NCBI RefSeq assembly: GCF_014648435.1
Contig: NZ_BMRC01000022.1
Span: forward strand, 1-64,000
Length of the DNA stretch: 64,000 nucleotides
Reading direction: 5' to 3'
DNA from: Nonomuraea spiralis
Lineage (GTDB): Bacteria; Actinomycetota; Actinomycetes; Streptosporangiales; Streptosporangiaceae
In this document: positions 32,637 through 41,441 of the stretch, piece after piece
Position numbering within the stretch: the stretch's first letter is position 1
How the letters are laid out: each line of letters begins with the position of its first letter
Notes under the pieces: model-generated
Seen by the model: only the letters and a program-made list of their open reading frames with translations
Database searches by the model: none
What the model was told of the DNA's origin: nothing
Position numbers and translations under genes: made by a program

Positions 32637-34193
32637 ATGGACGTCGTCATCGCCGGGGCCGGTCCCGTCGGGCTGATGCTGGCCTGCGAGCTGCGCCTGC
32701 GCGGCGTGCGCACGCTGGTGCTCGACCGGGTCGCCGCCCCGACCGGGCTGTCCAGGGCGCTCAACCTGCACCCGCGCTCGGTCGACACCTTCGCCATGCG
32801 CGGGCTGCTCGACCGGCTCGGGGACGCGCCCCAACTGGAGTTGCAGCACTTCGCGGGCATGCGGGTGCTCGACCTGACGGCCACGCGCACCCCGCACCCG
32901 TACGGGCTGCTGGTCCCGCAGTCGCGGGTGGAGGAGATCCTGGAGGCACGGGCGCTGGAACTGGGCGCGGAGATCGTCCGAGGGCGGGCGGTGACCGGCC
33001 TGACGCAGGACGGGACGGGCGTGACGGTCGAGACCGGCGACGGCACGGCGTACCGGGCGGGCTGGCTCGTCGGCTGCGACGGCGGCCGCAGCACGGTGCG
33101 CAAACTGGCCGGGATCGCCTTCCCCGGCACCTCCGCCACGCTCGCCGCCTACGTCGCGGACGTCACGGTCGCCGGCGGCACGCCGACCGGCTGGCTACGC
33201 ACCGCCCACGGCCTGTTCCAATGGCCGTTCGTCCGGCCCGACGGCTCGACCAGGATCCTGACCGTCGACCACGGCCGGGTGCACGAGGACAAGGACGCGC
33301 CCGTGACGATCGAGGAGTTCGCGGCCAGCGTGCGCCGGCACCTCGGGGACGCCGCACCCGAGATCACCGGGGCGACCTGGTTGTCCCGCTTCTCCGACGC
33401 CGCCAGGCAGGCCGAGTGCTACCGGTCCGGCCGGGTGTTCCTGGCCGGCGACGCGGCGCACGTGCACATGCCGTTCGGCGGCCAGGGGATGAACACGGGC
33501 CTCCAGGACGCGGTCAACCTGGGCTGGAAACTGGCCCTGGCGGTACGCGGGACGGCCCCCGCCGGGCTGCTCGACAGCTACCACGCCGAACGCCACCCGG
33601 TCGGCGCCGCCGTCCTGGCGAACACGTTGCAGCAGGTCGAACTGGCCGCGCCGGACGCCGGGACGACCCGGCTGCGCGACCTGTTCACCCAGCTCATGAC
33701 CGTGCCGGAGGCCAACAGGCTGCTGGCCGAGGACGTGAGCGCGGTGTCGGTGCGCTACGCGCCCGGCCCGAACCCGCTCGTCGGCGCCTTCATGCCCGAG
33801 GGCCTGCGGCTGGACGACGGGCGCGGGCTGCTCGTCACCCCCGACCCGGCCCTGCTCGCCGCCGGGACGGGCTGGGCCGATCGGGTGGACGTCGTACGCG
33901 GGGACCGCGGGCTGCTGGTACGGCCCGACGGTTACGTGGCCTGGGCCGAACCCTGTGCGGAGCCTGCCGAGGCGGCGCTCACGCGGTGGTTCGGCGAGCC
34001 TGCGGGCACGTCAGTGGGCGCTGTATCCCCTCGGCTCCTCCGGGATGAGGATCCACATGGCGACGTAGACCACCCAGAGCGGGCCCGGGATGAGCGACAG
34101 CAGCAGCCAGAGGATCCGGACGAGGGTGGGGGGCAGGCCCATCTTGTCGGCGAGCCCGCCGCAGACGCCGGCCAGAATCCTGTGCTCCCTTGA
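32637..34193 (+). CDS. FAD-dependent monooxygenase (polyketide/tetracycline hydroxylase type) with an antisense-derived tail
   Basis: 518 aa. FAD-binding GAGPVGLMLACELRLRG, SRALNLHPRSVDTF, DG motif VGCDGGRSTVRKLAG, and GD motif LAGDAAHVHMPFGGQGMNTGLQDAVNLGWKLA. Class A hydroxylases related to PgaE, RdmE and MhpA end near ALTRWFGEP (residue about 456). Here no stop occurs there, and about 60 more codons run antisense through the whole pspC-like gene. The tail is arginine/proline/glutamate-rich and unlikely to be functional. Controlled by the divergent TetR. Confidence 0.88.
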   Translation: MDVVIAGAGPVGLMLACELRLRGVRTLVLDRVAAPTGLSRALNLHPRSVDTFAMRGLLDRLGDAPQLELQHFAGMRVLDLTATRTPHPYGLLVPQSRVEEILEARALELGAEIVRGRAVTGLTQDGTGVTVETGDGTAYRAGWLVGCDGGRSTVRKLAGIAFPGTSATLAAYVADVTVAGGTPTGWLRTAHGLFQWPFVRPDGSTRILTVDHGRVHEDKDAPVTIEEFAASVRRHLGDAAPEITGATWLSRFSDAARQAECYRSGRVFLAGDAAHVHMPFGGQGMNTGLQDAVNLGWKLALAVRGTAPAGLLDSYHAERHPVGAAVLANTLQQVELAAPDAGTTRLRDLFTQLMTVPEANRLLAEDVSAVSVRYAPGPNPLVGAFMPEGLRLDDGRGLLVTPDPALLAAGTGWADRVDVVRGDRGLLVRPDGYVAWAEPCAEPAEAALTRWFGEPAGTSVGAVSPRLLRDEDPHGDVDHPERARDERQQQPEDPDEGGGQAHLVGEPAADAGQNPVLP

Positions 34194-34202
34194 GCGGTAC
34201 AT
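34011..34202 (-). CDS. PspC-domain membrane protein
   Basis: 63 aa. RSREHRILAGVCGGLADKMG is the PspC hallmark, followed by one or two membrane segments (PTLVRILWLLLSLI, PLWVVYVAMWILIPEE). These small proteins act at the membrane in envelope-stress responses. The entire gene is overlapped antisense by the 3' end of the monooxygenase frame. Confidence 0.9.
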   Translation of the reverse strand: MYRSREHRILAGVCGGLADKMGLPPTLVRILWLLLSLIPGPLWVVYVAMWILIPEEPRGYSAH

Positions 34203-34264
34203 GCTGTTCCTCCGTGTCGTGATGACCTACCGGTAAAACGGACAGCAGCGCCGCCGATATCCCG

Positions 34265-34774
34265 CTAGGGACCCTGAGAAAACCCTGTAAGGGTCAGCCA
34301 TTCATGTGCCATGCCCAGATGTTCCCTGGTCAGTCCATGTCTGGGATCGACGTGGACCAGCAGGAAATCCCGCAGACCCTGACTCACCCTGAGGTACTCC
34401 TCGTCCTCCGCCCACACCTGGTCGTCGAACCACACGAACGGCCGACGCCCGGCGTAGGCGGCCACGTGCGGCGTCTTGAACATCTCGCCGTGCTCGCTGC
34501 GCGGCCGGCCGGGGCCCATGGTGATGACCGGGAGCGCGGGCAGGCCGATCCTGGGGGCTATCCACTCGTTGGCGTGGTGCTCCCAGGTGGTGGCCCAGAC
34601 CAGTTCGGAGCCGGTGGACAGGGCCAGGTCGAGGAGCCTGCGGCCGTGGCGGGGGTTGAGGTGCACGGTGTAGACCTCGGTGCCGATCGTGCACCGGTAA
34701 CGCCGGTAGTCGATCGTGGGGCGGCCCATGGGGTTGAGCACGCCGTCCACGTCGAGCAGCAGGAGCGGCTTCAT
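34265..34774 (-). CDS. HAD-like protein
   Basis: 169 aa from the ATG at 34774, which overlaps the AraC stop (ATGA). It opens with LLLLDVDGVLNPMG, the HAD motif I with both aspartates. ELVWATTWEHHAN gives motif II and FVWFDDQ a motif IV-like acidic pair. Actinobacterial proteins of this type are annotated as HAD-domain or secreted-protein-like, with no known substrate. Coupled to the upstream AraC regulator. Confidence 0.75.
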   Translation of the reverse strand: MKPLLLLDVDGVLNPMGRPTIDYRRYRCTIGTEVYTVHLNPRHGRRLLDLALSTGSELVWATTWEHHANEWIAPRIGLPALPVITMGPGRPRSEHGEMFKTPHVAAYAGRRPFVWFDDQVWAEDEEYLRVSQGLRDFLLVHVDPRHGLTREHLGMAHEWLTLTGFSQGP

Positions 34775-35691
34775 CGTGCCGCTCCTGCCCGGTGTTCCTG
34801 GGGGCTGACGCCGCGTACCCGCTTGAAGGCCGCGCTGAGGGCGAACGGGCTGCCGTAACCGACCTTCCTGGCCACCGAGCCGATCGTGGCGTCGGGCTCG
34901 CGCAGCAGGTCGGCGGCCAGCGCGAGGCGCCAGTCGGTGAGGAAGGACATCGGCGGCTCCCCGACCAGGTCGGTGAACCGCCTGGCCAGCGCCGCCCTGG
35001 ACACCCCCACCTCGGCGGCGAGCGCGGCGACCGTCCATGGGTGGGCGGGGTTGTTGTGCAACATGCGCATCGCCCTGCCCACGACCGGGTCGCCCATCGC
35101 GCGGTACCAGGCGGGCGCCTCGTGCGTGGCGAACCACGACCGCAGCACCGCGATCAGCAGCAGGTCGAGCAACCGGTCGAGCACCGCGGACTGACCCGGG
35201 TCGTCCTTGACGATCTCGGCGCCGAGCAGCGAGATGATCGGCCCGCCGGGCTGCACGAGCAGCGCGGGCAGCGCGTCGAGCAGCCGCCTGCTGACCTCGC
35301 CCTCCATCGTGTACGTCCCGGTGATCAGCACGGTGGCGCCCTCGGCGTCGTTGCCCCAGGTGCGCACGCCGAGGTCCATCGACTGGTAGATCGACTCGCC
35401 GTCGAGGGTGGTGCAGCGCTGGCCGGGGTGGATGACGATCTGCGGCGCGGTGGCGGGTTCGTCGGCCACCACGTACGGCTCCGGCCCCCGCAGGATCGCC
35501 ACCTGCCCGGGACCCAGGCTCTGCGGGTCACCCTTGTCCGGCAGCACCCAGGCCGCTCCGGACACCAGAGCCACGAGCGTGAGCGGCGCCTCGTCCTGGA
35601 TGCGCATCGACCACGGCGGGTCGAGGATGGACCGGAGCAGGAAGGCGCTCCGCGCTCTCGGTCCGTCGAGCAATGCCGCGAGCTGATCCAT
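34771..35691 (-). CDS. AraC-family transcriptional regulator (cupin sensor)
   Basis: 306 aa. The N-terminal cupin_6-type domain contains IQDEAPLTLVALVSGAAWVL and a PGQVAILRGPEPY strand. The C-terminal double HTH reads WTVAALAAEVGVSRAALARRF, then ATIGSVARKVGYGSPFALSAAFKR. It is divergent from the NmrA-like gene at 35767, a pairing often seen where the AraC protein controls the oxidoreductase. Confidence 0.92.
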   Translation of the reverse strand: MDQLAALLDGPRARSAFLLRSILDPPWSMRIQDEAPLTLVALVSGAAWVLPDKGDPQSLGPGQVAILRGPEPYVVADEPATAPQIVIHPGQRCTTLDGESIYQSMDLGVRTWGNDAEGATVLITGTYTMEGEVSRRLLDALPALLVQPGGPIISLLGAEIVKDDPGQSAVLDRLLDLLLIAVLRSWFATHEAPAWYRAMGDPVVGRAMRMLHNNPAHPWTVAALAAEVGVSRAALARRFTDLVGEPPMSFLTDWRLALAADLLREPDATIGSVARKVGYGSPFALSAAFKRVRGVSPQEHRAGAAR

Positions 35692-35766
35692 GGGCTAGAC
35701 GATCGCATATGGGAACGCGCTTCTCAACCATGGAGAGTCTTATGGGTATGAGGGCTTACTGGATGC

Positions 35767-36579
35767 ATGACGATTTTGGTTCTGGGCGGGACCGGCAAGA
35801 CCGGCCGCCGCATCGCTGACCGGCTCACCTCTCTCGGCCTCCCCGTGCGGATCGGCTCCCGCTCGGCCACCCCGTCCTTCGACTGGGCGGATCGCGCCAC
35901 CTGGCCGGCCGCGCTCGACGGCGTCGAGGCCGTGTACGTGTCCTACTACCCCGACCTGGCGCTGCCCGGCGCGTACGAGGACGTCCGGGAGTTCACCCGG
36001 CTCGCCGTGGAGGCCGGGGTGCGGCGGCTGGTGTTGCTGTCGGGGCGCGGTGAGCCGGGCGCCGAGGCGAGCGAGCGGACCGTACGGGAGTCGGGCGCCG
36101 AGTGGACGATCGTGCGCTGCGGCTGGTTCATGCAGAACTTCAGCGAAGGCTTCCTTCTCGACCAGGTTCTGGACGGCGTGCTGGCGATCCCGGTGGCCGA
36201 CGTGGCCGAGCCGTTCGTGGACGCCGATGACATCGCCGACGTGGCCGTGGCCGCGCTCACCCAGGACGGGCACGCGGGCCGCCTGTACGAGCTGACCGGC
36301 CCGAGGCTGCTGACGTTCGCCGACGCGGCGGCCGAGCTGTCGCGGGCCACGGGCCGCACGATCACCTCGGTCCAGGTCACCCCGGAGGAGTACGTGGCCG
36401 CGGCGGTCGAGGTGGGCGTGCCGAAGGAGGAGGCCGAGGGGCTGACCGGGCTGTTCACCGAGGTCCTCGACGGCCGCAACGCCCATCTGGAGGACGGCGT
36501 GCGCCAGGCGCTCGGCCGCCCGGCCCGCGACTTCACCGACTACGCCAGGGCCAACGCGCCGGTCTGGGCCCGGAGCTGA
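35767..36579 (+). CDS. NmrA-like NAD(P)-binding oxidoreductase
   Basis: 270 aa. GGTGKTGRRIADRL is the dinucleotide loop and RIGSRSATPSFDW follows. VSYYPDLALPGAYEDVREF and CGWFMQNFSEGFLL match the NmrA/ergot-type group. It is the third protein of this superfamily in the window and the one most clearly tied to a regulator. Role unknown. Confidence 0.83.
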   Translation: MTILVLGGTGKTGRRIADRLTSLGLPVRIGSRSATPSFDWADRATWPAALDGVEAVYVSYYPDLALPGAYEDVREFTRLAVEAGVRRLVLLSGRGEPGAEASERTVRESGAEWTIVRCGWFMQNFSEGFLLDQVLDGVLAIPVADVAEPFVDADDIADVAVAALTQDGHAGRLYELTGPRLLTFADAAAELSRATGRTITSVQVTPEEYVAAAVEVGVPKEEAEGLTGLFTEVLDGRNAHLEDGVRQALGRPARDFTDYARANAPVWARS

Positions 36580-36697
36580 AGAGGCGACGGCACCGGGCCG
36601 GGCAGCGGCCGCGCGCGAACGCACCGGGTGGGCAACTGCGCGGCCCCCGTTTCCGCTAACCTCACCCTGGTCACTCTTGTAACCGGAAGGTGTAGTC

Positions 36698-37528
36698 GTG
36701 ATCGGCTGGCTCGAAGCGGTGGTGCTGGGGCTCGTCCAGGGGCTCACGGAGTTCCTGCCGATCTCCTCCAGCGCCCACATCCGTGTGGTCTCGGCCTTCT
36801 TCGGCTGGCAGGACCCGGGGGCGGCCTTCACGGCGGTCATCCAGCTCGGCACGGAGACCGCGGTGATCATCTACTTCCGCAAGGAGCTGTGGGAGATCAT
36901 CTCCACCTGGGTCCGCTCGTTGTGGGACAAGGAGCTGCGCGGCCACTGGGCGGCCCGCATGGGCTGGTACGTCATCGTCGGCTCGCTCCCGATCGGCGTG
37001 CTCGGCCTGGTGTTCAAGGACCAGATCGAGACCGTCTTCCGCGACCTGCGACTGGTCGGCACGACGCTGATCGTCTTCGGCTGCATCCTGTGGTTCGCCG
37101 ACCGCACCGCGCGCAACAAGCTCACGCTGGAGAAGCACCTCAGCTTCACCCACGCCATCGTCTACGGCTTCGCGCAGGCGCTGGCCCTGATCCCCGGCGT
37201 CTCCCGCTCGGGCGGCACGATCACGGCGGGCCTCCTGCTCGACTACCGCCGCGAGGACGCCGCCAAATACTCGTTCCTGCTGGCCATCCCCGCCGTCCTG
37301 GCCTCCGGCGTGTTCGAGCTGAAGGACATCGGCGAGGGCCAGGCCCCCGCCTGGGGGCCCACCATCCTGGCCACGGTGATCTCGTTCGCCGTGGGTTACG
37401 CGGCGGTGGCCTGGTTCCTCAAGTACATCAGCACCCACCGCTTCACCGGGTTCGTGATCTACCGCATCATCCTGGGGTTCTTCGTCATCCTCGCGGTCAC
37501 CCTGGGCTGGATCCCGGCCCTAGGCTGA
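36698..37528 (+). CDS. uppP: undecaprenyl-diphosphatase
   Basis: 276 aa from a GTG start. LVQGLTEFLPISSSAHIRV holds the conserved glutamates and serines, and PGVSRSGGTI carries the second active-site segment. About eight membrane helices. It dephosphorylates undecaprenyl pyrophosphate to recycle the peptidoglycan lipid carrier, and over-expression gives bacitracin resistance in other bacteria. Monocistronic. Confidence 0.96.
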   Translation: MIGWLEAVVLGLVQGLTEFLPISSSAHIRVVSAFFGWQDPGAAFTAVIQLGTETAVIIYFRKELWEIISTWVRSLWDKELRGHWAARMGWYVIVGSLPIGVLGLVFKDQIETVFRDLRLVGTTLIVFGCILWFADRTARNKLTLEKHLSFTHAIVYGFAQALALIPGVSRSGGTITAGLLLDYRREDAAKYSFLLAIPAVLASGVFELKDIGEGQAPAWGPTILATVISFAVGYAAVAWFLKYISTHRFTGFVIYRIILGFFVILAVTLGWIPALG

Positions 37529-38206
37529 CACGGCCGTGCGGTCGGGGGCGGGCGTGGGGTAGTAGGCGGCCCACGCCTCGTCGCCCATCCGCAGGACCTT
37601 CACGCCGGTCCAGCCGAGGCCGGCGACGGGCAGGGCCCAGAACAGCACGGTCAGGGGGCCGTACTCGATGGGGAAGGAGACGACGTACCCGACGAAGACG
37701 AGCAGCGGCACCCACCAGCCGACGAAACCGGCCCGCCACACGGCCGTGACCAGCAGCGGCAGGCCGAACAGGCCGAAGAACATCCACGGCACCTGGAAGC
37801 CGAAGATCACGCCGGGCAGGTTCAGCATCTCGTCGAGGATCTTCTGCGCCTGGTCCGGCGGGTTGTGCCGGCCCAGCCACCACTCGACCGGGTCCATCAT
37901 CAGCAGCGCGGACATCGAGAGGTAGCCGATGGCCGTCGCGGCGCCCGTGATGTGGCCGAACACCGTGGCCTTGCGCCGGGTGAGGTGCACCAGGCCGATG
38001 GCCGCCAGGCCCATGAGCAGCCAGCTCCAGTGGTAGAGCGCGGACTCGGTCTGGGCGAGGGCGGGGTTGTCGCCGTAGCTGACCGCCTCCCGCGAGTCGC
38101 CCCAGGTGCCGGGGTCGAGGACGACGGCAATGGCCTGGAGGAGCGGGGCCACGATGAGCAATGTGCCCGCCGCGACGCGGCGGAAGGTCACCTGATTCCT
38201 GAACAT
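37520..38206 (-). CDS. multi-pass membrane protein of unknown function
   Basis: 228 aa from the ATG at 38206, with about six membrane helices (GTLLIVAPLLQAIAVVL, WSWLLMGLAAIGLVHL, GYLSMSALLMM, VPWMFFGLFGLPLLVTAV, WWVPLLVFVGYVVSFPI, VLFWALPVAGLGWTGV). No known motif; the topology recalls DUF998/DUF4386-type proteins. Its last bases overlap the end of uppP convergently. A longer frame through the neighbouring gene is spurious. Confidence 0.65.
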   Translation of the reverse strand: MFRNQVTFRRVAAGTLLIVAPLLQAIAVVLDPGTWGDSREAVSYGDNPALAQTESALYHWSWLLMGLAAIGLVHLTRRKATVFGHITGAATAIGYLSMSALLMMDPVEWWLGRHNPPDQAQKILDEMLNLPGVIFGFQVPWMFFGLFGLPLLVTAVWRAGFVGWWVPLLVFVGYVVSFPIEYGPLTVLFWALPVAGLGWTGVKVLRMGDEAWAAYYPTPAPDRTAVSA

Positions 38207-38286
38207 GCCGGCGACGGTACGTTCCGCCGCCGCCGGCCGTCGTCCGCCTGCGGAGCGACCGCAGGTCACCTCCGAGGAGGAGAAGA

Positions 38287-39252
38287 TCAGGCCGCCACCG
38301 GCGTGCGCGGTACGGCGGGGGCCGCCTGCGCCCGGCGTCCCGGCAGGGCGAGCAGGACCAGGCCGAGCAGCGCCCACAGGGCCAGCACGCCGAGCGGCGT
38401 CCACAGGGCGGCGCCGCCGAAGAACACCGTGTTGCGCACCGCCTCGGCGGCCGGGCCGACGGGCAGGATCCGGCCGACGGCGGCGTACCACTCGGGGATG
38501 TAACGGGCGCCCAGCGGCCCGCCGCCGGCCGGGAGCCCGATCGGGATGAACAGCAGCGCCGCCACCCCCACGCCCGGCGTGCCGACGACCTTGACCAGGC
38601 CCGCCACGACCAGGCCGACGGCGAGCGAGATGCCCGCCGAGACCGCCACCAGCGGCCCGAAGCTCCCCGGCAGCGCGCCGAACACGACGTCGGCCAGCCA
38701 CGCGTTCGCCGTGCCCGCCACCAGCGAGCCGGCCGCGAGGACGCCGATCCGTCCCGCCGCGCCCAGGCCGGGCGCGGCCCGGGTGAGCAGCACGGGCAGC
38801 GCGATCCCCGGCAGGACCACGCTGAGCACGTAGAACATGCCGGCGATGCCGCCGGCGTCGCCGGGCGGAAGCGGTACGGCGTCCTCCACCCGCAACGTGC
38901 GGCCCTGCGCCTGCGCGGCCCCCTGGAAGGCCGCGGTGATCACCGTGGCACCGGTACGGCCGCCCGCGCTCGCCACCACCAGCGTGCCCTCCTGAGGGAC
39001 GAGCACGGCGTCGACCTGCCTGTCCAGCAGCGCGGCCCGCGCCTCCCCCGCCGTGGCGTACCCGCTCAGCGCGAACGCCCCCGCCCTGCGCCGGTCGACG
39101 CCGTTCTGGAGCTGCCTGACCTGTTCGGCGGGCGCGACGACGGCGACGGGCACGCCGTGCGGCTCGGGAGCGTGGAAGGCCCCGAGGAACGATCCGGCGA
39201 AGAGCATCCCCAGCAGGGCGACCCCGACGACGAGTCCAATGATCCTGCCCAT
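38287..39252 (-). CDS. ABC-2/DUF3533-like membrane protein
   Basis: 321 aa. N-terminal helix (IIGLVVGVALLGMLFAGSFLG), an extracytoplasmic domain of about 120 residues (VPVAVVAPAEQVRQLQNGVD, AALLDRQVDAVLVPQ), then five C-terminal helices. This is the architecture of YhgE/Pip and ABC-2 permease-like proteins. It is divergent from a TetR gene, suggesting an efflux or envelope function induced by that regulator. Confidence 0.75.
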   Translation of the reverse strand: MGRIIGLVVGVALLGMLFAGSFLGAFHAPEPHGVPVAVVAPAEQVRQLQNGVDRRRAGAFALSGYATAGEARAALLDRQVDAVLVPQEGTLVVASAGGRTGATVITAAFQGAAQAQGRTLRVEDAVPLPPGDAGGIAGMFYVLSVVLPGIALPVLLTRAAPGLGAAGRIGVLAAGSLVAGTANAWLADVVFGALPGSFGPLVAVSAGISLAVGLVVAGLVKVVGTPGVGVAALLFIPIGLPAGGGPLGARYIPEWYAAVGRILPVGPAAEAVRNTVFFGGAALWTPLGVLALWALLGLVLLALPGRRAQAAPAVPRTPVAA

Positions 39253-39270
39253 TTTTCACCACCTGATGAC

Positions 39271-39316
39271 TTCATCGATGTTGAATTCCAAGGTAGATGA
39301 ATTCCACGTGGTTGAA
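39271..39316. promoter_or_regulatory. three similar dyad-like boxes in a divergent promoter
   Basis: TTCATCGATGTTGAA (39271-39285), TTCCAAGGTAGATGAA (39286-39301) and TTCCACGTGGTTGAA (39302-39316) lie back to back. Each opens with TTC and closes with TGAA. They fill the gap between the membrane protein and TetR genes and are likely operators. Confidence 0.5.
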
Positions 39317-39323
39317 TAGCCCC

Positions 39324-39938
39324 ATGGCCGAGGAACGCGGAAGACGACCGGGAAACCCGCAGACCAGGGACGAGATCCTGGAGGCGGCGATGCGGTCGTT
39401 CGCCGCCCACGGCTACGGCGGCACCACGATCAGGGCCGTGGCGCGGGCCGCGGGCGTCGATCCGGCCCTCGTGATGCACTTCTTCGGCAACAAGGACGGC
39501 CTGTTCGAGGCCGCGATCAAGGCCGGCATGCCGGTCGCGCTGATGGTCGGCGCCCTCGACGGCGACGAGTCGGGCCTCGGCGAGCGGCTGGTGACCCGCT
39601 ACCTGGAGTTGTGGGAGGACCCGGCGCACGGCCCCCGCCTCGCGGCCGTGCTGCACGCGGCCGCCGCCACCCCGGCGACGGCCGCGCTGCTGAAGGAGCT
39701 GATGAGCCGCGAGCTGCTGGCCCCGGTAGCCCGCCGGCTGTCCGGCGACCATCCCGAGGTCCGGGCGCTGCTGGCCGCCTCGCAGCTCATCGGCCTGGCC
39801 ATGATGCGCTACCTGCTCAAGGTCGAGCCGCTGGCCTCGCTGCCCGCCCGCCAGGTGGCGGCCGCGGCGGCGCCCAACGTCCAGCGCTATTTGACCGGCG
39901 CGCTCTCCCTGGACGAGACCGCCGCCGCCCGCGGATAG
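39324..39938 (+). CDS. TetR-family regulator
   Basis: 204 aa from the ATG at 39324; the longer frame from 39297 runs into the operator region. The HTH is TTIRAVARAAGVDPALVMHFFG (about 33-54). The C-terminal domain is TetR_C_17-like. It probably regulates the divergent membrane protein. Its 3' end overlaps the convergent MFS gene by 52 bases. Confidence 0.9.
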   Translation: MAEERGRRPGNPQTRDEILEAAMRSFAAHGYGGTTIRAVARAAGVDPALVMHFFGNKDGLFEAAIKAGMPVALMVGALDGDESGLGERLVTRYLELWEDPAHGPRLAAVLHAAAATPATAALLKELMSRELLAPVARRLSGDHPEVRALLAASQLIGLAMMRYLLKVEPLASLPARQVAAAAAPNVQRYLTGALSLDETAAARG

Positions 39939-41038
39939 GTGACCAGGGTGAACAACAACGCCAGCGCGCCGACCCCGGTGGCCAGCACGACCACCCCGGT
40001 CCGGCCGTACCCGTCCAGTGCCAGGCCGCCCGCGACCCCGGCCGCGAACAGGCCGATGTACTGGGCCGACGACAGCAGGCCGAGGCCGATCGGCACGTTG
40101 TCCGGCACCGCGGCGACCGTCCTGAACTGCTGAGCCGGCGCGACCAGCCAGCCGAGCGCGCCCCACAGGAACGCCCAGACCAGGGCGATCGGCAGGGCCA
40201 GGTTCGCGACGGGGATGAGGGCGATGAACACCGTGGCGGCGCCCAGGCCGACCAGGACCATGGCGCGCGGCCCGTACGAGTCGGTCAGGCGCCCGCCGAG
40301 CTGGTTGCCCACGATGCCGCCGACCCCCCACGCCCACAACACGGCCGGCAGCGGCAGGTCGAACAGCGACCCGATGTAGGTGTAGGCGGTGAACCCGGCC
40401 CCGAACATGAGGAACTGCGTGCCCAGCACCACCAGCACCCGCCGGTCGGCCAGCGGCGCGAACCGCTCACCGAGCCGTCCCGACACGGCGATCTTGACGT
40501 CGGGCACGAGCGCCGCCACCCCGGCGAACCCGATCACGCCGAGCCCGACCACCAGCCACAACGTCGCCCGCCATCCCGAGGCCGAGCCCAGCCAGGTCCC
40601 CAGCGGCACACCGACGGCCGAGGCGACGGTCAGCCCGCCCATCACCAGCGCCAGCGCCCGCCCGCGCCGGTCCGGCGTGGTCAGCGCGTTGGCCACACCG
40701 GAAGCGGTCGGCGTGAACATCGCCGCGCCGGCCGCCGCGATCACCCGGGTGACCATGACCAGCGTGTACGTCGGAGCCAGCGCGGTCAGGACGTTGCCCG
40801 CGACGAACACGGCCAGCGCGATCAGCAACACCCGCTTGCGCGACAGTCGCGCGGTGAACGCGGCCAGCAAGGGCGACAACACCGCGTACGCCAGCGCGAA
40901 CACGGTCATGAGCTGCCCGGCCGCCGACGTGGAGATCTTGAGGTCCGCGGAGATGGGGGTGAGCAGCCCCGCGGTGACGAACATGCCCGTACCGACAGCG
41001 AAATTTCCGGCGGCGAGGGGATAAAGCCGGGAACTCAT
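39887..41038 (-). CDS. MFS transporter (DHA1 family)
   Basis: 383 aa from the ATG at 41038. Twelve helices. Loop 2-3 motif ARLSRKRVLLIALAVFVAGN, and MVTRVIAAAGAAMFTPTASG corresponds to the antiporter region of helix 5. It resembles AraJ/YdhP-type exporters of sugars or drugs. Divergent from an ArsR-type regulator that likely controls it. Confidence 0.9.
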   Translation of the reverse strand: MSSRLYPLAAGNFAVGTGMFVTAGLLTPISADLKISTSAAGQLMTVFALAYAVLSPLLAAFTARLSRKRVLLIALAVFVAGNVLTALAPTYTLVMVTRVIAAAGAAMFTPTASGVANALTTPDRRGRALALVMGGLTVASAVGVPLGTWLGSASGWRATLWLVVGLGVIGFAGVAALVPDVKIAVSGRLGERFAPLADRRVLVVLGTQFLMFGAGFTAYTYIGSLFDLPLPAVLWAWGVGGIVGNQLGGRLTDSYGPRAMVLVGLGAATVFIALIPVANLALPIALVWAFLWGALGWLVAPAQQFRTVAAVPDNVPIGLGLLSSAQYIGLFAAGVAGGLALDGYGRTGVVVLATGVGALALLFTLVTYPRAAAVSSRESAPVK

Positions 41039-41067
41039 GAAACCTCCACACAGTTGGACGCACGTCA

Positions 41068-41091
41068 AACTGTCATCATGGTTGGATAGTT
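41068..41091. promoter_or_regulatory. candidate operator between the MFS and ArsR genes
   Basis: AACTGTC (41068-41074) and GATAGTT (41085-41091) form an inverted repeat with one mismatch and 10 bases between. It lies between the two divergent starts. Confidence 0.4.
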
Positions 41092-41123
41092 GTCAAACAA
41101 TAGGAGGGAGGTAGGGTGCCACC

Positions 41124-41441
41124 ATGCGCCTGCTACCGCACCCCTCGAAGGAGGACATCCAGCTCACCGAGGTTCTCCGCGCCCTCTCCGACCCCGTCCG
41201 GCTGGAGATCGTGATCCGCCTGGCCACCCTCGGCGAGATGACGTGCAGCGCCGCCGGCGACCACCTCGGCGTCCACAAGTCGACGGCCTCCCACCACTAC
41301 CGCGCGCTGCGGCAGGCAGGCGTGATCGTCTCCAAGCAGGAGGGCAGGCTCAAGTTCATCAGCCTGCGCCGCCACGACCTCGACGAACGTTTCCCCGGTC
41401 TGCTCGACTCGGTGTTGTCGGCCTCGCATGTCACGACCTGA
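41124..41441 (+). CDS. ArsR-family regulator
   Basis: 105 aa. Winged helix: LRALSDPVRLEIVIRLATLG, then the recognition helix HLGVHKSTASHHYRALRQAGV. No metal-binding cysteine motif (ELCVCDL type) is visible, so it is probably not a metal sensor. It is divergent from the MFS transporter, and its end overlaps the HrpB helicase start by 14 bases. Confidence 0.9.
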   Translation: MRLLPHPSKEDIQLTEVLRALSDPVRLEIVIRLATLGEMTCSAAGDHLGVHKSTASHHYRALRQAGVIVSKQEGRLKFISLRRHDLDERFPGLLDSVLSASHVTT

